Part shown: positions 1 to 10,120 of the stretch, piece by piece
Position numbering within the stretch: position 1 is the first letter of the stretch
Layout: every line of letters starts with the position of its first letter
Assembly: GCA_039583875.1 (NCBI GenBank)
Contig: CM077162.1
Coordinates: forward strand, 58,882,822-58,946,821
Source of the DNA: Platanthera guangdongensis
Taxonomy: Eukaryota > Streptophyta > Magnoliopsida > Asparagales > Orchidaceae
Direction: 5' to 3'
DNA: 64,000 nt
Program-made: the position numbers and the translations under genes
Notes under the pieces: generated by a model
The model's database searches: none
What the model was told of the DNA's origin: nothing
Seen by the model: the letters and a program-made list of their open reading frames with translations, nothing else

Positions 1-1545
1 CTTCAGCCCAACATCTGACCTGCTAATCTCTAGCTCCACATGAGAGCTACCCCAATACGGCGTCAACTCATCAAAGACAATGTCCTTAGACACTATGAGT
101 TTCTTTGTCGCAGGATCCATACACCTTCATCTTCTCTTTTGCTCATCATACCCAACAAAGACTAGCTTTGTCTTGAGAGCACCCGGAGAGTGTATGTAGC
201 AGGTAGATCCAAACACCCTTAGGTGCTTCACGTTGGGCTTTACTCCGAACATCAGCTCATAAGGAGTCTTCACATAGATCGGACTAAGAGGCATCTGATT
301 GATGACATGAGCAGCACCGGCCATCCCTTCCGCCCAAAGAGCCTTCGGAACGCCTTTACTCTGAAGCCAACACTTGCAGATCTCTGTTAACCAACGGATC
401 ATCCGAGCTGCAACACTACCTTGTTGTGAAGTATGTCCACAAGAAGGCTCTTTCCGGATCCCTTGCTTCCTGCAAAAGTGTGAGAACTCGGTTGAGCCAA
501 ACTCACCACCGACGCTTGTCCTCAACACCTTGATCCTCCGGCCAAGTTGGCCTTCCACAAGCTTCTTGAACTCCACAAACAAGTGCACCATGTTGGACTT
601 CTTCTTCATGAAGTATACCCAAGTATACCTTGAATAGTCATCAACCAATATCAGCATGAACCTGCTGCCTCCAAGACTGGCTGTGACGGTCGGTCCCACC
701 AGAGCACAATGGACAACTGCCAATGGTGCTTTACATCTGGATTGTGCTTTATCAACCATGAAGCGGTAAGCTTCACTTTGCTGACACCCTGCACACCCCC
801 GACCATCGCCATATGATGACAATCTAGGCAAGCCTCTTACGAGTCTTCTTTCCGCAATTGCTTTCAGCTTGTCCATCCCTACATGCCTCAGTCTTTCATG
901 CCAGATAGCTGCACTATCATTGGTCTTCATCCGATCAGCTTCAGAACTTGTTGAGAACCCAACAATGTTCTTCTCCTTCCTCCCTACTTGAGCGACGTTC
1001 GCCGAGAGCAAGACAACCTTGCACTCTTTCCGGAGATGACCATGCTGCTTGCATTTGTAGCACCTTGGTCCCTCCTTCTTCTTCCTATCACGCCTAGGAG
1101 AACCACTCATTTCTTCCTGATAAGAAGTAGAAGGACCATCTTCCGCAGCAACCTTCACCTACTTCCTGAACAACCCATCAAGGGAAGTCCAAACCTCCAC
1201 AGCTGACCGACATCCACTGATGTGGTCCAAGAGCTCCGATGAGATCACCTACTTGAGAATAGACTCCGCTTTCGCATTTGTCTCCTTCCAAGCTCTCATC
1301 GCCTCAGCATTGCCAGCAGTAACGTCTTGTCTTCCTGCTCCGCATACAACCTCCCAAAGGTCCTCGCCAAGAAGAAAGCTCTTCATACAAGACTTCCACC
1401 TTTCAAAGTTCATCTTTGTAAGAAGATCAATTCCGAGACAACTTGCATCTTCCACTGCCATGTTTCTACCACTGGTTTCCTCTTCACCCGAGCAACTACT
1501 TCCGTTGACCACTGCTTGACCACTCCAACCTCCCTCTGATACCAT
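1..1545 (-). pseudogene. copia-1 gag-integrase polyprotein, decayed and internally deleted
   Basis: One minus-strand frame carries a copia polyprotein. A plausible gag start is at 1461, followed by a gag motif (MNFERWK), a gag segment with stops at 1248-1160, and a zinc knuckle CYKCKQHGHLRKEC near 1062-1021. GAG-pre-integrase (WHERLRH near 903, CAGC) and the integrase core come next. The protease DSG motif is absent, so gag is joined to the pre-integrase domain by an internal deletion. The integrase is dead: the usual first Asp is Ala (HCALVGP), the SDNGGEF position reads TSVGGEF, and the usual Glu reads Ala (SVAARM). A TGA near 130 interrupts the frame, which then continues with a FDEL-type motif to the window edge. 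It would have served particle assembly and integration. Confidence 0.85.
1534..1544 (-). other. primer-binding site, initiator-tRNA-Met type
   Basis: The minus strand reads TGGTATCAGAG directly after the LTR end (…TTTTAACA). This is the standard tRNA-iMet complementary site of plant Ty1/copia elements and fixes the LTR/internal boundary. Confidence 0.85.
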
Positions 1546-3390
1546 GTTAAAATTTCAACAAACCCGCAGACGCCTCCTCGGATACCCTGTTGAAAACTCA
1601 ACAAACCGGAGGAGGACACGCCCACTTATAATGTTGAACGAATTCCCGGATCTTGGAGTTAGCAGGGATTATATCAACAAAGCAGTAACAATCAGCAACA
1701 CATGCAGCACAAGCGTCTTTATTGATCAAGAGCAAACTTCTTTACAAGGCGAGACATACATGGCGAGACATGCTTCACCAACACCCAAACCAGGAGAGCA
1801 GAGACAGTTACAAAGACAAGAAACAGAACAAGCCGCGCGGACTCAATCAACAAGCCGCCGGTCTACTGCCGTGGAGTCCGCTCAGTCCGCCAGGTCGCCA
1901 GACCGCAACCCAAGCCGCGCGGACTCACCCCTTTCCAATGCTAGCTCTTCACCGTCGATCTGCAGGCCACCTGACCGCGAGGTCGCCTAGCCGCCAGACC
2001 GCACACGTTGCGCCACTGAATGGAACAGTCCTCCTGAAGCAGGCGACTTCCTGAACCCCGAACCAAGTTGCCAAAGAGAAGACCGCCCGGTCACTATCCG
2101 CGACCTGCTGTTTACCGCCTGTTGCTTAACCGCAGAGTCCGCACTGTCCCTGACCGCAATCAGAGCCAAGTCCTGGCTTTCCAGCGCTATCCGCACAACC
2201 TGCACAGCACAACCCGGTCAACTCAATCAATCCGCGCGGACACAAAGTCCAGTTCGCAGCTACTTGCGCGAGCTCAGATTACTGTTCACTTACTCCTGGA
2301 GGTTCTTTCTAATCTAGTTCCTGATGTGTCATGGGTCCTATTTATAGGCACGATGATGAGTATGGTCACCGCCCTAGCCGATAGGATCACCGCCACATCC
2401 TGTAGCAAGAACAAGTGTGTCCGCCAGCCCGCGGACACACACCAGTTCGCCGCTCCTGTGCAGATAGCCAGTCTGCCCCAGCTTTACCAAGGCCGGACTC
2501 CAATCTCCAGTCCGCCTTGTCGCCAAAGGCCAAGCCAGGACCACCACACCCGGACTCCGCAACAACTGTGTCCGCCAATCCGCGGACACAGCACCAGCTC
2601 GCTTAACCCGAGCCCGCAGCCTTGCCATCAAGGCGCCTGCCGGACTCAGCGGACACCCGGCTTCCGTCCGCGCATCCTGAGTCCATTGCCTAATCACCAA
2701 GGCATTGTCGGACACAGCGGACACGCCGATCCAGTCTGCTTACACAGCAAACTCCAGTCCGCTTCCCTGAGTACAAAACCTTATCACAAGGCTCAACCGA
2801 ACTCAGCGGACGCTAGCTCCAGTCCGCACGCTCTTGCACAAGCAAACCTCCAGTCCGCATATCCCCCAAGCTAGCAATCAAGCCAACAGCACTTCTACTA
2901 AGCTTGGCGGACTGAGAAAGCAGCCCGCGCTCCACTGCGCGATCTCCCCGGACTGTGCCACCCTGGACTTGGTTCAGAACCCACCAAGTCCAGCCCACTG
3001 GCCACAAGGGCCAGTCCGCACTTACTAGCGGACACTGGATCTAGCCCGCCATACCGGGCGACCTCCAGTTTCTGTCCGCGCTGACCGGCGGTCTCCGCGG
3101 CTTCCCGCTGCACCAGAGCAAGACCAAGGCAACTGCCAAACCGGTCTGCCGAGCTCTAGTTCTTCAGTCCGCTTCATGCCGGACTCCGCGGATAAGGTTT
3201 CCATCCGTCTGGTTACTTCCTGGGATCCAACTGCCAGCTGAGCACGAGCCGTCCTGGCTGACCGCAACTGCTGTCCGTGTAGTCCGCGTGAACAGCCTAC
3301 CCAGGCCGCTACAGAGCAAACCGCCTGCAACATCCCTGCCGACTTCGCAGTCCGCCACACCTGTCCGCGTAGTCCGCGCGGGTAGGTTTT
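1545..3390 (-). repeat. 5' LTR of copia-1, rich in GTCCGC/GCGGAC motifs
   Basis: About 1.85 kb in minus orientation. The inner end on the plus strand is TGTTAAAATTTC and the outer end lies near 3390. A TATA box at 2348-2338 divides a long U3 (about 2350-3390) from R-U5. U3 is GC-rich and holds more than 25 copies of GTCCGC or its complement, some paired as palindromes (CCGCGG). Long ORFs here on both strands are composition artefacts. No second LTR is inside the window to compare. Confidence 0.65.
2338..2348 (-). promoter_or_regulatory. TATA box of the copia-1 LTR
   Basis: The minus strand reads CCTATAAATAG, a near-consensus plant TATA box, with GC-rich U3 upstream and about 0.8 kb of R-U5 before the primer site. 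Confidence 0.6.
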
Positions 3391-3825
3391 CCAAGTGCTT
3401 CATTCACTTGGGGAGTAATAAGAGACCCGTTGAGGGTGTGATAGAGGCCGGTCCTAGCTATAGGAGGAGGCAGGATAACAGAGAAAGAGGAAACAACAGA
3501 GGCGGGGGTCGCTTCCGTCAGAATTTTAGGATGGAGCGTCCGGTCCAGCAACCAGCACTACCTCCACCAACAGAGATGCATCTGCAACCCAGGGAGCAAT
3601 ATGAGCGAGTCTGCTTCCAGTGCAACCAACTGGGCCACATCCGGCGCTTTTGCCCACAGCTATGCGGAAATGCCCTCCCTGCCCTTCCTCCAGCAGCTCC
3701 ACGAGGATGGGGACATATGCGTGGTCAAGGACGAGGACCACGAGGAAGGAACCACGGAGCTGCTCGGGATCAGGTGTTTGCGCTGGACATGACGTATGAG
3801 AGAAATCCTCAGGATGTGATTGTCG
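3391..3825 (+). pseudogene. gag: Tekay-like gag C-terminal fragment with zinc knuckle
   Basis: An open frame carries a basic Arg/Gly-rich tract (3465-3535) and a CCHC zinc knuckle CFQCNQLGHIRRFC near 3610-3655, then a second Gly/Arg-rich stretch. The zinc knuckle packages RNA in the particle. The N-terminal gag core is missing at the copia-1 junction. The frame stays open to 3838 if unspliced, but a 97-bp intron starting at 3826 would carry it into the protease in phase. It is listed as pseudogenic because the 5' end is lost. Confidence 0.8.
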
Positions 3826-3922
3826 GTATGTTGTGATTTAATTACTATGTTATAAGCATTTCTCTTTAAATAGACTAAAATATGTTAAGAGTCTAGCTTG
3901 AGTTTGTACGATTGATAATTAG
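3826..3922 (+). other. putative 97-bp intron at the gag/protease junction
   Basis: The segment begins GTATGTTG and ends GATAATTAG, is strongly AT-rich, and has a branch-point-like TTGATAA near its 3' end. The upstream exon ends after the first base of a codon and the downstream exon supplies the other two, so gag runs into the protease (…[16 protein letters not shown]) in frame. Unspliced, gag stops at 3836-3838. Seen in sequence: splice sites and phase. Inference: that it is used. Confidence 0.6.
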
Positions 3923-6900
3923 GCACCGTGATGGTTGGTGGGAAACCAGCTTACACTCTATTCGATAGAGGTGCCACACACTCGTTTGTGTCGGCAAACT
4001 TCGTTAAAGACATAGAAGGAGTACAATACTTCACCGGTATTGCTTGGAGAGTACGCCTCCCGGATGGCTCTGAGATGACTGCATCCGCGAAGTGTGAATT
4101 GGAGGTACTTCTTGGAGTAAAGTTCTTTGATACCCCTGCAACAGTGTTGAGAATGCCAGAATTCGACCTCATTCTGGGCACGACATGGTTAGATTGGCAC
4201 CGCGCTAGGATTGATTGCGCAGCGAAGCAAATCATGTTGAGGCATGGGGACTCTGAAGTCATCTTTCAAGATTTTAGACTCGCAACTCGTATGTTATTAT
4301 CTTCAATTCAGACCTTAAAAGCACATATGAAGGGGGATGAAGTATATATGATCTGTTTTGAACTAAAAGAGATAGCAGTCGATTTGAAAGACGTGCGAAT
4401 AGTGCGTGATTTCCCTGAGGAATTCCCTGAGAAATTGTCAAGATTACCTCCGCATAGAAAGGTGGACTTCCAAATTAAGTTAGTACCGGGTGCCAAGCTC
4501 ATCTCTAGGACCCCTTACCGAATGGCCCCGAAGGAACTCGTGGAGTTTAGAGTTCAACTGCAAGAATTAGTGGAGTCAGGGTTCGTTCGCCCCAGTTCAT
4601 CACCTTGGGGAGCCCATGTTATATTTGTTAAGAAGAAGGTCGGAACCTTAAGATTGTGCATAGACTATCGGGAACTCAACCGCCTGACGGTGCGGAACAC
4701 TTATCCCTTACCCCGGATCGATGAGCTATTCGACCAGTTAGTGTGAGCGCATTGGTTTTCCAAGTTAGATTTGCGCTCGGGGTATTACCAACGGAGGATA
4801 CGAGAGGAGGACATTCAGAAAACGACATTTAGCTCGAGGTACGGTCTATATGAGTTCACTGTGATGCTGTTTGGGCTCACAAATGCCCCTTCTGCATTCA
4901 TGAGTTTGATGAACAAAGTGTTTGAGCCATACTTACATGTCTTCGTCATCGTCTTCATCGACGACATTTTAGTCTATTCAAAGACAGAGGAGCAACATGT
5001 GGAACACTTGACCTTGGTGCTGAAGAATTTAAAGGAGCATACCTTGTTTGCCAAGTTCAGCAAGTGTGAATTTTGGCTCCGAGAAGTTGCCTTCTTAGGC
5101 CATGTGATGAGTGGTGCTGAACTAGCTTTTGATCCGGCCAAAGTACGTGCTATGAAAGAATGGTCGCCCTTGAAGTCAGCAGCCGATGTACAGAGTTTCC
5201 TTGAACTTGCTGGGTATTACCGCAAGTTCGTGAAAGTATTCTCAAAGATAGCTTATCCTCTCACTGCTCTGACAAAGAAAGGAGTGTCATACGAGTGGAC
5301 ACCCTAGTGTGAAGCTGCATTCCAAGAGCTAGAAGATAGACTTACCACTGCACCATTCCTAGCACTTCCATCTGGGAAGGAAGGATTTCATGTCTACACG
5401 GATGCGTCATATCAAGAGATGTGAGCAGTACTGATGTAGCACGTGCATGTGATTGCCTATGCTTCGAGGCAACTGAAGAAGCATGAAGCCAATTATCTGG
5501 TTCATGATTTGGAGTTGGGGGCAGTGGTGTTCGCCTTGAAGGTTTGGAGGCACTATCTATATGACGTTCACTGCGAGATATTTTCGGATCATAAGAATTT
5601 AAAGTATGTTCATACTCAAAAAGGAATTAAATCTGAGACAACGGAGGTGGCTAGAATTTTTGTGTGATTACGAGTTTACCTTGAACTATCACCACGGAAA
5701 GGCAAACTCTGTGGCTGATGCGTTGAGCAGAAAGGTACCAGAATCGAGCCCTGGCTCTCGATAGATAAGTATGGAATTAGCTCGGATGGTCGAGGAGATA
5801 GAGATCACGTTGGTGTATAAAGATCATTCTGAGGAGTATACCGAGTACCTATCTGCTATGAGTATAGTATGTGACATCCGAGATCGTATTCGGCCAGAGC
5901 AAGGGAAAGATGCTACTCTGGCCCTTGTAATTAAGTCAATTGAAGATGAAACTACTGAAGAGTATACGCTAAAGGACGGCCTTGTTCATTTCCATGGCAG
6001 ACTCTACATTATCAAGGGCGGGGAAATCCGGGAAGATATATTGAGAGAAGCACATTGCTCCAAGTATTCGGTGCATCCCGGAATTTTTAAGATGTATAGT
6101 GACTTGCGGAAGACCATGTTTTGGCCAGGAATGAAGAAAGCTGCCAAGTACTAAGTTACGCAATGTGAGGCTTGTCATAAGGTGAAGGTGGAATGCAAGA
6201 GCCCCGGAGGATTATTACAGTCATTGTCCATCCCTGAGTGGAAGTTAGAGGATATCTTCATGGACTTTGTTCACGGGTTGCCTCGCTCGCACTCTGGGAA
6301 CGATTCAGTTTGGGTAATCGTGGATCGCCTGACAAAGGTAGCCAGATTTATCCCTATGGAGGAGGCACATGTGGATATTTTATTGCGGCTCTTTGTGGAG
6401 CAATTTGTACGGTACCATGGCATGCCTAAAACGATAGTCTCTGATTGTGATGGTCGCTTTACCTCCAAGGAGTGGAAGGCAGTACAAGCATATCTGGGCT
6501 CTCGCCTTATCTTCAGCACAGCTTTTCATCCTCGGACAGATGGTCAGTCTGAGAGGACCATCAGGACAATGGAAGACCTTTTGAGGCTGTGTGTATTAGA
6601 TAGAGGAGAACCGTGAGAAAGGGTCTTACCACTGGTAGAATTTTCATACAACAATAGCCATCAAGCTAGCATCGGGATGGATCCCCACGAAACACTTTAT
6701 GGAAGAAAGTGTAGAACTCCATTGTCATGGGTGCAGGATGAAGATCCAAAAGTTTTGGGGATATAGTACATTGATGACACCGATGTGCTTGTTAGATTGA
6801 TACGAGACCGATTGCTTGAGGCTCAGAATCGGCAGGCAAAGTACTATAATGCGAAGCATCGGATGGTAGAATTTCAAGTGGGTGACAAGGTATTTTTGAA

Positions 6901-7357
6901 GATCAGGCCAATGCATGGAGTGTCGCGAGTGCGTGGTATGAAGAAGCTCAGCCCGAGATATGTGGGGTCCTATGTTATATTGGAGAGAATAGACCCTTTG
7001 GCCTATCGGCTGGAGCTACCACCAGAGTTGGAGAATTTGCACGATGTATTACATGTGTCGTCGCTCTGGAAGGCACTACTACGGCCTGACCAACATGTCC
7101 CCACCCCAGATGGAGCGGTGGCAACTGATAGATCCGTTCGACTAGAGCCGGTGTGGATAGTGGACACCGACACAAGGAGCTTGCGGCGAAAAAGTGTACC
7201 ATTGGTAAAGGTCCAATGGTCTAATCACGGGAAAGAAGAATACATTTGGGAGCCGGTGGACTTGATGCAAAAGCGTTACCCAGAGTTGTTTTCCCAAGGT
7301 GAGTTTAAAAGTTTATTATATTTTTTCGTGCTTCACTCCCTCACAGTCTTAGCCTGA
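3923..7357 (+). pseudogene. pol: Tekay-like pol: protease, RT, RNase H, integrase, chromodomain
   Basis: Protease at about 3950 has DRGATHSF where DSGATHSF is usual, so the catalytic triplet is altered. RT (about 4500-5000) keeps [11 protein letters not shown] and FIDDILVYS. RNase H covers about 5390-5730 ([18 protein letters not shown]). Integrase has an H2C2 finger (about 6050-6180), a first Asp in MDFVHG at 6263, SDCDGRF, and SERTIRTME, so its triad is intact. The C-terminus (about 7150-7290) is a chromodomain-like segment (VPLVKVQW, EYIWEP), expected to guide integration to heterochromatin. Lesions: stops at 4744, 5305, 5422, 5437, 5762, 6152, 6614 and 6764, and a one-base shift near 5620. 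The long recognisable frames suggest fairly recent loss. Confidence 0.9.
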
Positions 7358-7394
7358 TTTCGGGGACAAAATCTTTTATTTTGTTTATAGGATT

Positions 7395-7994
7395 TGTAAC
7401 GTCCCGTTTCGCGCTAGGCCCCTCGAATGCGTTTTGAGTCAAGAGAATTGACTCAGGCTCGGTAAGCGTCGAGTGAGTCGACTGGACTCGAAGAATAGAG
7501 CAGATTTTTACTTAGAATATTTCTAGAAACTGAAGGCGTCGAGTGTGTTGACTGCACTCGACGTCATTCGACGAATTATAACTTAGAAGCTCTTTAGGTG
7601 CTGAGTCGTTGAGTGGACTCAGTACCACTCGACGAAATTGACTTAGAATATTTTCTGGACTCATGGCGTTGAGTGCACTCAACGTCATTCGACGAATAAG
7701 TTGTGGCGTTGAGTGGACTCAACACCACTCAATGCCATTCGAAGGATTAAGCTGAGGCATTGAGTGTACTCAACGCCACTCATCGAATTTTACTTAGAAT
7801 AGTTTCTGGAAGGTGCGACGTTGACTGAAGTCAAAGCGGCGTTGAGTGGACTCAACGTCACTCAACGCTTTTGGACTTAAGCTATTCTGAAAACTGTGGT
7901 GTTGAGTGTGTTAAGTGCACTCGACGTCACTCGATGATTCGCCTAGTAAAGGTAAGTGAACTCAACGTTTTTGCACTTAAGCTATTCTGAGAAG
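7395..7994 (+). repeat. 3' LTR of the Tekay-like element (3' end truncated)
   Basis: It starts TGTAACGTCCCG, typical for Tekay-type LTRs, 38 bp after the last pol stop. Most of it is an array of imperfect hairpin repeats (see 7466-7976). No CA terminus or TSD is seen; at about 7994 the sequence passes into the reverse-oriented gag of another Ty3 element, so the LTR is truncated. Confidence 0.75.
7466..7976 (+). repeat. tandem array of hairpin motifs GCGTTGAGTG…CACTCGACGAAT
   Basis: Eight imperfect units plus a partial one start near 7466, 7536, 7605, 7665, 7704, 7756, 7838, 7898 and 7955. Each has GCGTTGAGTG (or GCGTCGAGTG), a central ACTCAAC core, then CACTCAACGC or CACTCGACG, often followed by ATTCGACGAAT. 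Spacers often share ACTTAGAATA…TTTCTGG, so the whole 50-70 bp unit is amplified. Unit 7 has perfect 10-bp arms (7839-7848 and 7859-7868). It sits in LTR U3, so a regulatory role is plausible but not shown. Confidence 0.8.
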
Positions 7995-7997
7995 TGG

Positions 7998-8206
7998 GAG
8001 CTATGGACGCAATCCTGCCAAGCGGGATCTGCGGGGGCCACTGTGCTTGGGGATCCCAATGCGGAAGAGTTAGTACGCTCGGAGGTTTGGCCGAGTTGCA
8101 GGCTGTGAACCATGATCATAATCTACGTGAACTGCTCGGTCTGGGTCTCGAGACGCGAGTTGATGGTGGTGAGGGCGTGTTCGAGGGCATCTACGCGGGA
8201 TTCCAT
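7998..8206 (-). pseudogene. Ty3 gag N-terminus fragment
   Basis: From an ATG at 8206 the minus strand encodes MESRVDALEHALTTINSRLE, a coiled-coil-like opening typical of plant Ty3 gag proteins. A TAG at about 8125-8123 then interrupts it, after which the frame continues to the truncation point. Only about 70 codons remain. Lineage cannot be assigned. Confidence 0.5.
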
Positions 8207-8682
8207 CTGGCCCCTTGGCAAATGTTGTAGATGCACAGAACTGGAGAGCCGCGGGAGAGTGCCGGAGGCGGGGAAGGTGCGCCTGTGATCGGACTGCGGA
8301 AGGGAGAGATGTGGTCAGCGGATGAGTAGAGCGGCATCGACGGAGGACTGAAGCTAGTGCGGTGGAAGACTAAGAGTAGGGCGGTGGAAGATGGAGGAGC
8401 GAGGGCTGGCAGATGGCGGAGCGAGGGCTGGCAGATGACGAAAGCGGAGAAGGGCGTCGCTTGAGGGAATAGTAGAACACGGCTGAGGGACGACGAAAAA
8501 TTGCGGGCGCGGTGCAGGAGGGACGCGGCGTCGGGTCGATGCGGTGTGGCCTCGGCGGGTGGCTGCGGCGACAGTAATCGCAGTCGAGTGATCGGCTAGG
8601 GATCCGTAGCGGAAGCGGGAGTATCGACGGAACCCAAAACTCGGCAGCACGATGCAGGCGGGAACGGCAAGATTGGACCAAA

Positions 8683-9132
8683 TGTTACGAACAAGAAGAA
8701 AGATTGCATTAATCGAAGAACACAGATACAATCCGGAGCGAACTCTGGCCAAGATCAAGGAGGTTGGGTCCTCCAATGATCCATCTCTCAAATGAGAGCC
8801 AAAACCCTAATGATCAAAAAGATAAACATAACACTCGAATACCATCTCCTTATATAGATTAGGGGGCTCACATATCATTAGCATGAAATAAAACAAAACA
8901 AAGTAAAACTAGATATGCGCACGTGCATAACACATTGTGATATAATCAATGGATTACTAGAGCAACTTAGTGATGATGGTGATAAATAATTATAAAAAGA
9001 CAAATCTGCAAGTTGTTCTAACCTAGTTTTTAAATTAATGCAACTCCTTGAACCATTCTCATTACAACAAATAATTTTTCAGGCTGTCATACAACAATAA
9101 ATAAAATCGTTATACATATCCTGTAGGTTACA
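8683..9132 (-). repeat. candidate LTR of the truncated minus-strand Ty3 element
   Basis: The inner end is 8683 (minus strand …CGTAACA followed by TTTGGTCC). The outer end is taken as 9132 (minus strand TGTAACC). A minus-strand TATA (CTATATAAGG, 8857-8848) and a transcript-like stretch follow. No partner LTR is present to confirm the ends. Confidence 0.4.
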
Positions 9133-9148
9133 CTTTTGGAAATATCTG

Positions 9149-9272
9149 TAAGGTTCCGTTAGGTTCGGCGGAATTGTGGGTTCGGAATTAGAATTGGAGG
9201 CTACATTCAATTAAAAATGACCTTTAATTCGAATTCTAGGTCTCCAATTTTGTCCAAATGAATGGAACCTTA
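9149..9272. repeat. 124-bp fold-back element (MITE-like)
   Basis: The left end TAAGGTTCCGTT (9149-9160) and the right end AATGGAACCTTA (9261-9272) are inverted repeats matching at 11 of 12 positions. Inner AATT/GGAGG and CTCC/AATT segments extend the fold. No clear direct TSD was found, so the superfamily is open. Confidence 0.5.
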
Positions 9273-10120
9273 GAATGGAACATTTTCATGTAACTATACA
9301 TTTAAGTTAAATATGTGCAATAAGTATTGGCTGTCAAACATGTTATTGTACATTTGTGCTACAGACAATTGGTCAAAACAGAGTTTCTTAATTACAATAT
9401 TCATTCATTCCTAGGAGAATTAAGATTTTTTCCGCAATCATTTTACTACATAATTTTAATGATATATAAATGGCACATAATAACAATACGACTCATTACT
9501 TGCATAGTTGCATACAATTGCAAGTTCTTAAGAATGACTAGATACCTGAGTTTTTTTTAATCAAATTAGCTTGTTGCAGTGTCTTTATTTTAACAATTAG
9601 TCAGTTAAAGCATGCACATGGAACTTCGAGAGAACTCCTAACTCAACCACTTCATTTGTCATCTCAATCAACACAGAAGTCAATTATAGCTATTTGAGAT
9701 AGCATAGTTTTCATCTCTCCGAAGGTTTTGGTACAGAAAATAGACGCTTAAAACTTAACCAAGAAAAAGCTACACTGTACTTCTGTCGTAATGCAAATCC
9801 GAATGCATTCCAGACTAAGGCCTAACAATACAAAATAAAGTTATTTAAGATTTTCTTAGCAGAAAACTGCAATTTAATTCAATTAAAAGAATGAAAACAA
9901 ATAGAATAGGTGAAAACAACTGTGGTACTCATGAAACTAATAAGCATGATAACATAATAATAAAAGAAGTGGGGCTGCTTGCAACTGAAAATTGGCATAA
10001 CTACATGAAATTAAGTAATGCACACACTGGGTAAAAAAGAAGCCAAGAACAATAGCCTACCTGCTGTCATTCTTTGAATGTCTTGGCCAAAAAAAGGATT
10101 AGAAGGAGAAATATGGATGA
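9273..10120. other. anonymous AT-rich sequence, left flank of the CRM-like element
   Basis: No coding signal, LTR end or tandem array was recognised. Short ORFs show no domain. A stretch at 10052-10090 (…TTCTTTGAATGTCTTGGC) resembles 60135-60170 on the other flank of the CRM-like element. Confidence 0.5.

Larger units (their letters stand above)
1..3390 (-). mobile_element. Ty1/copia retrotransposon copia-1 (minus strand, 3' part beyond the window)
   Basis: On the minus strand the order is LTR (about 3390-1545), primer-binding site (1544-1534), gag remnant and integrase, continuing leftwards past base 1. It abuts the middle of a Tekay-like gag at about 3390, so it probably inserted there or joined it by rearrangement; the missing 5' part of that chromovirus would lie left of the window. 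The outer LTR end cannot be fixed better than about 3385-3412 because no clear TSD is visible. The order and the iMet primer site are seen directly. The exact copia lineage is not assigned. Confidence 0.8.
3391..7994 (+). mobile_element. Tekay-like Ty3/gypsy chromovirus, 5' end missing
   Basis: Domain order on the plus strand is partial gag, protease, RT, RNase H, integrase with a C-terminal chromodomain, then a 3' LTR starting TGTAACGTCCC at 7395. That LTR start and the chromodomain point to the Tekay/Del branch of chromoviruses (family knowledge). The 5' LTR and gag start are lost at the copia-1 junction. The right end is truncated near 7994, where a minus-strand Ty3 fragment begins. Confidence 0.85.
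7995..9132 (-). mobile_element. truncated 5' end of a minus-strand Ty3/gypsy element
   Basis: Reading minus: LTR-like segment with a TATA box (8856-8849), LTR end …CGTAACA at 8683, a TTTGGTCC primer-site-like sequence, a leader of about 470 bp, then a gag start at 8206 that is cut off near 7998. This order is that of an LTR-retrotransposon 5' end. The rest of the element is absent, and the outer LTR end at 9132 is a guess based on a TGTAAC start on the minus strand. Confidence 0.55.

Noticed and set aside
2068..3113. Long ORFs on both strands in GC-rich DNA
   Set aside because: They follow repeated GTCCGC motifs in the copia-1 LTR; no domain, overlapping in several frames.
8354..8791. 145-codon minus-strand ORF
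   Set aside because: It covers the LTR end and leader of a truncated Ty3 element; Pro/Ser/Arg-rich low complexity without a domain.
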